Shown here: positions 6,423-8,291 of the stretch, piece by piece
How positions within the stretch are numbered: the first letter of the stretch is position 1
How the letters are laid out: every line of letters starts with the position of its first letter
Source: Clostridia bacterium
Lineage (GTDB): Bacteria > Bacillota_E > SLMV01 > PUMD01
DNA length: 8,291 nucleotides
Assembly (NCBI GenBank): GCA_007128555.1
Contig: SKXF01000238.1
Coordinates: 1 to 8,291, forward strand
Reading direction: 5' to 3'
Position numbers and translations under genes: made by a program
The notes under the pieces: model-generated
Database searches by the model: none
The model's input: only the letters and a program-made list of their open reading frames with translations
Told to the model about the DNA's origin: nothing

Positions 6423-6458
6423 CCCGGCACGGGACAGGCTTTGGCTGCCCGTGCCGGG
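6423..6458 (-). terminator. Perfect 11-base inverted repeat just after ileS
   Basis: CCCGGCACGGG (6423-6433) and CCCGTGCCGGG (6448-6458) are exact reverse complements. Beyond a one-base bulge the stem can continue with CAG/CTG (6435-6437 and 6445-6447). The structure begins 13 bases after the ileS stop on the - strand, the usual place for a terminator. The sequence after it on the - strand (ACAGCATGC) is not T-rich, so it is not a canonical intrinsic terminator. It may be a 3' stabilising hairpin or a U-poor terminator. Confidence 0.45.
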
Positions 6459-6471
6459 ATGCTGCCTGCTC

Positions 6472-8291
6472 TCACTGTTCGACGGTACTCAGGCCGATCT
6501 CTATTTCAGCTCCATCGAGTTCCGTCTTAAAGGTGTGTTCCATCTGGCGGGGGTCCCCGGCCTCGAGGCTGCGGGTCAGGGTCTCGCCCGCCACTTCGCC
6601 GGCGAAATCTCTCAGGGCAGCGACAAGCTCGGCGTCTGCCGAGTAGCGGAGATCGATGTGATCGGACACCTCGAGTCCTGCTCTTTTCCGGCTGTCCTGG
6701 ATGAACCGAATCAGGTCCCGGGCCAGGCCCTCGCGCAGAAGCTCCGGCGTGATCTCAGTGCTCAGGGCGACGGTGTAGCCCTCTTCAGCTGCTGCAGCAA
6801 ACCCCTCGCGATTGTGCGTTCGGACCACCAGCTCGTCAGGGGCCAGGGTGTAATCTCCGACCCGGACCGGGTCTCCCTGGTTGACCGCCTCGGCCAGCGA
6901 TCGAGCGTCTGCGACGGCCACCGCCCTGGCAACCCTGGGCATGTCGCCTTTGTACTTTGGTCCCAGCGTGGAAAAGTCAGGCTTCACCTCGTATTCAATG
7001 AAGTCCCTGTCGTCCGACACGGGCACGATTTCCTTTACATTGAGTTCATCGATGATCAGGTAGTTGAGACCCTCATCCCACCTGGGGCCGGCTACCATCA
7101 GCTGGGGAAGGGGTTGTCGGACCTTGATGCCACTGGTGTTCCGGGCAGCTCGCCCCAGGGAGGTGATGCGCCGGATCTTCTTCATCTCTGCATCCAGGCG
7201 TTCCTTCCGCCACTTCTCGGGGGGAGAGGGTACCTGGGTCAGGTGGACGCTCCGCGGCATCTCAGCTCCGTCGCGGCGACCCGTCACCACGAGATTCTGG
7301 TACATCTCCTCGGCCAGAAAGGGTATGAGGGGGGCCAGGGTTCGCGACAGGACCACCAGGGCATCATAGAGGGTCTGGTAGGCAGCGAGCTTGTCCTGGA
7401 GGGCGGCAGTGTCGCCCTGGTCACCCTTCTGCCAGAAGCGACGCCTGGATCGTCGTACGTACCAGTTGGACATGTCCTCGACGAACCTCTCCAGGTGTGC
7501 AGCTGCCCGGAGTGCGTTGTAGTCGTAGAGGTTGCGGTCTGTGGCTTCCACTGTATGGTATAGACGGCTGTACAGCCACTGGTCGAGTTGTGAGCGTTCA
7601 GCCAGGGGGATCTCTTCTTCCTCCCCGGGGGCAAATCCATCGAGGCGGGCGTAGGTGACAAAGAAACTGTAGACATTCCACAGGGGGATGAAGAAGCGCC
7701 TTCGGACCTCGTCGGCGCTGCCGTAGCCGAAATAGACATTCCCCGTTGGGTTTGACGTCATGTACAGCCACCTCATCACGTCGGCCCCCATGCGGGCGGT
7801 GGCATCTTCGAACCATATGGCGTTTCCTGCACTCTTGTGCATCTCTTCGCCCTTTTCATCGAACACCAGGCCGTGTCCCAGGACCGTCATGAAGGGGGGA
7901 CTCTTGGTCAGGGCCGTGCTCATGGCCAGAAGGGAGTAGAACCAGTTGCGGAATTGACCCGGGAAACTCTCCGTTATGAAGTCTGGTGGAAACCACTTCT
8001 CCCAGTAGCTTCTGTCGCTGAGGTAATGGAGGGTGGAGTACGCAACGATACCTGCATCGAGCCATGGGTTACCCACGTCTGGCGTTCTGCTCATGGTTCC
8101 ACTGCATTCGGGACAGTCCATGAGGACAGCATCGACCCAGGGTCGGTGGGGCGTGTGCCCTTCGAATTCCTCCCAACCCTCAACGGCTCGTTGTTTCAGC
8201 TCGTCGGGTCCGCCGATGACATCGAAGTGTTCACAGTCGGGGCAGACCCAGATGGGCAGGGCGAGACCCCAGTAGCGCTTCTTCGAGATCA
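6472..8291 (-). CDS. ileS: Isoleucyl-tRNA synthetase, C-terminal part (5' end outside the window)
   Basis: This enzyme attaches isoleucine to tRNA-Ile in the cytoplasm. The frame is open to the window edge and yields 605 residues, against roughly 1,030-1,080 for whole enzymes; the HIGH motif and most of the editing domain lie beyond 8291. Visible parts, numbered from the edge, begin with SKKRYWGLALPIW (2-14). Cysteine pairs C16/C19 and C59/C62 look like a zinc site. VGNPWLDAG (72-80) stands where DVWFDSG is common. The KMSKS loop appears as EMHKSAGNAI (149-158). The anticodon-binding domain starts near QLDQWLYSRL (234-243) and includes NWYVRRSRRRFW (275-286). The last 150-200 residues resemble the C-terminal domain of eukaryotic-like IleRS, with TPELLREGLARDLIRFIQ (514-531). 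No C-terminal cysteine zinc finger follows. A translation start at 8121 is not real; the match continues upstream of it. Confidence 0.95.
   Translation of the reverse strand, partial: ISKKRYWGLALPIWVCPDCEHFDVIGGPDELKQRAVEGWEEFEGHTPHRPWVDAVLMDCPECSGTMSRTPDVGNPWLDAGIVAYSTLHYLSDRSYWEKWFPPDFITESFPGQFRNWFYSLLAMSTALTKSPPFMTVLGHGLVFDEKGEEMHKSAGNAIWFEDATARMGADVMRWLYMTSNPTGNVYFGYGSADEVRRRFFIPLWNVYSFFVTYARLDGFAPGEEEEIPLAERSQLDQWLYSRLYHTVEATDRNLYDYNALRAAAHLERFVEDMSNWYVRRSRRRFWQKGDQGDTAALQDKLAAYQTLYDALVVLSRTLAPLIPFLAEEMYQNLVVTGRRDGAEMPRSVHLTQVPSPPEKWRKERLDAEMKKIRRITSLGRAARNTSGIKVRQPLPQLMVAGPRWDEGLNYLIIDELNVKEIVPVSDDRDFIEYEVKPDFSTLGPKYKGDMPRVARAVAVADARSLAEAVNQGDPVRVGDYTLAPDELVVRTHNREGFAAAAEEGYTVALSTEITPELLREGLARDLIRFIQDSRKRAGLEVSDHIDLRYSADAELVAALRDFAGEVAGETLTRSLEAGDPRQMEHTFKTELDGAEIEIGLSTVEQ

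Larger units (their letters stand above)
6127..6471. other. Gene-free stretch between ileS and the lipoprotein gene
   Basis: These 345 bases should hold the 3' end of the ileS transcript and the promoter and leader of the lipoprotein gene, both on the - strand. No tRNA-like cloverleaf or convincing open frame was seen. Visible inverted repeats are CTCCCC/GGGGAG (6168-6185), GTACC-TT-GGTAC (6207-6218), GACCC/GGGTC (6352-6367) and the long repeat at 6423-6458. The best - strand promoter I can offer is TAGTCA (6282 down to 6277) with TACCAT (6257 down to 6252). Its 19-base spacer is too long to trust. Confidence 0.4.

Noticed and set aside
6391..7563. A 390-codon + strand frame opposite ileS
   Set aside because: It is the antisense shadow of a clearly conserved synthetase gene and shows no protein family features of its own.
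8033..8275. An 80-codon + strand frame near the right edge
   Set aside because: The - strand here encodes the conserved zinc-site and RYWG region of IleRS, which continues to the window edge.
1..8291. CRISPR arrays, insertion sequences, phage or defence genes, tRNA or rRNA genes
   Set aside because: No spaced repeats, terminal inverted repeats, transposase or nuclease motifs, or cloverleaf signals were seen. The coding content is conserved energy and translation machinery.

Overview
The window holds a complete Rnf (ferredoxin:NAD+ oxidoreductase, ion-translocating) operon on the + strand, followed by a convergent GerMN-domain lipoprotein gene and the 3' two thirds or so of an isoleucyl-tRNA synthetase gene on the - strand. 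Several points suggest a moderately high-GC bacterium of the Bacillota or a nearby anaerobic lineage. The rnf genes run in the C-D-G-E-A-B order familiar from clostridia, RnfB is long and rich in clusters, and a GerMN lipoprotein is present. Ribosome-binding sites are strong and GTG starts are frequent. The lineage is an inference; there is no rRNA or other decisive marker here.

Layout. Positions 1-151 carry no gene I can support. A good extended -10 promoter lies at 152-180, and the rnfC ribosome-binding site is at 253-260. The genes rnfC (269-1579), rnfD (1599-2579), rnfG (2584-3150), rnfE (3147-3818), rnfA (3787-4386) and rnfB (4429-5247) are packed with gaps of at most 42 bases and two overlaps (4 and 32 bases), so they almost certainly form one transcript. 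A 246-base spacer without an obvious terminator separates rnfB from the convergent lipoprotein gene (5494-6126, -). A 345-base gene-free stretch with several inverted repeats lies between that gene and the end of ileS (6472-8291, -, 5' end outside the window).

How the genes work together. Ferredoxin should deliver electrons to the iron-sulfur protein RnfB. They pass through the membrane pair RnfA/RnfE and the covalent flavins of RnfG and RnfD, and reach NAD+ at the flavin and iron-sulfur protein RnfC. The exergonic transfer is coupled to Na+ or H+ export. The key residues can all be found: the two cysteines each of RnfA and RnfE, the flavinylation threonines of RnfD and RnfG, two 4Fe-4S sites in RnfC and five cysteine clusters in RnfB. 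The flavin transferase ApbE needed for RnfD and RnfG is not in the window. The lipoprotein and ileS have no evident functional tie to Rnf.

I found no mobile element, CRISPR array, tRNA or rRNA. This is mostly a conserved housekeeping and energy-metabolism region. The points most worth a second look are the eukaryotic-like type of the isoleucyl-tRNA synthetase with its MHKS signature, the long RnfB, the alternate start sites, and the histidine tail that RnfE gains by overlapping rnfA.
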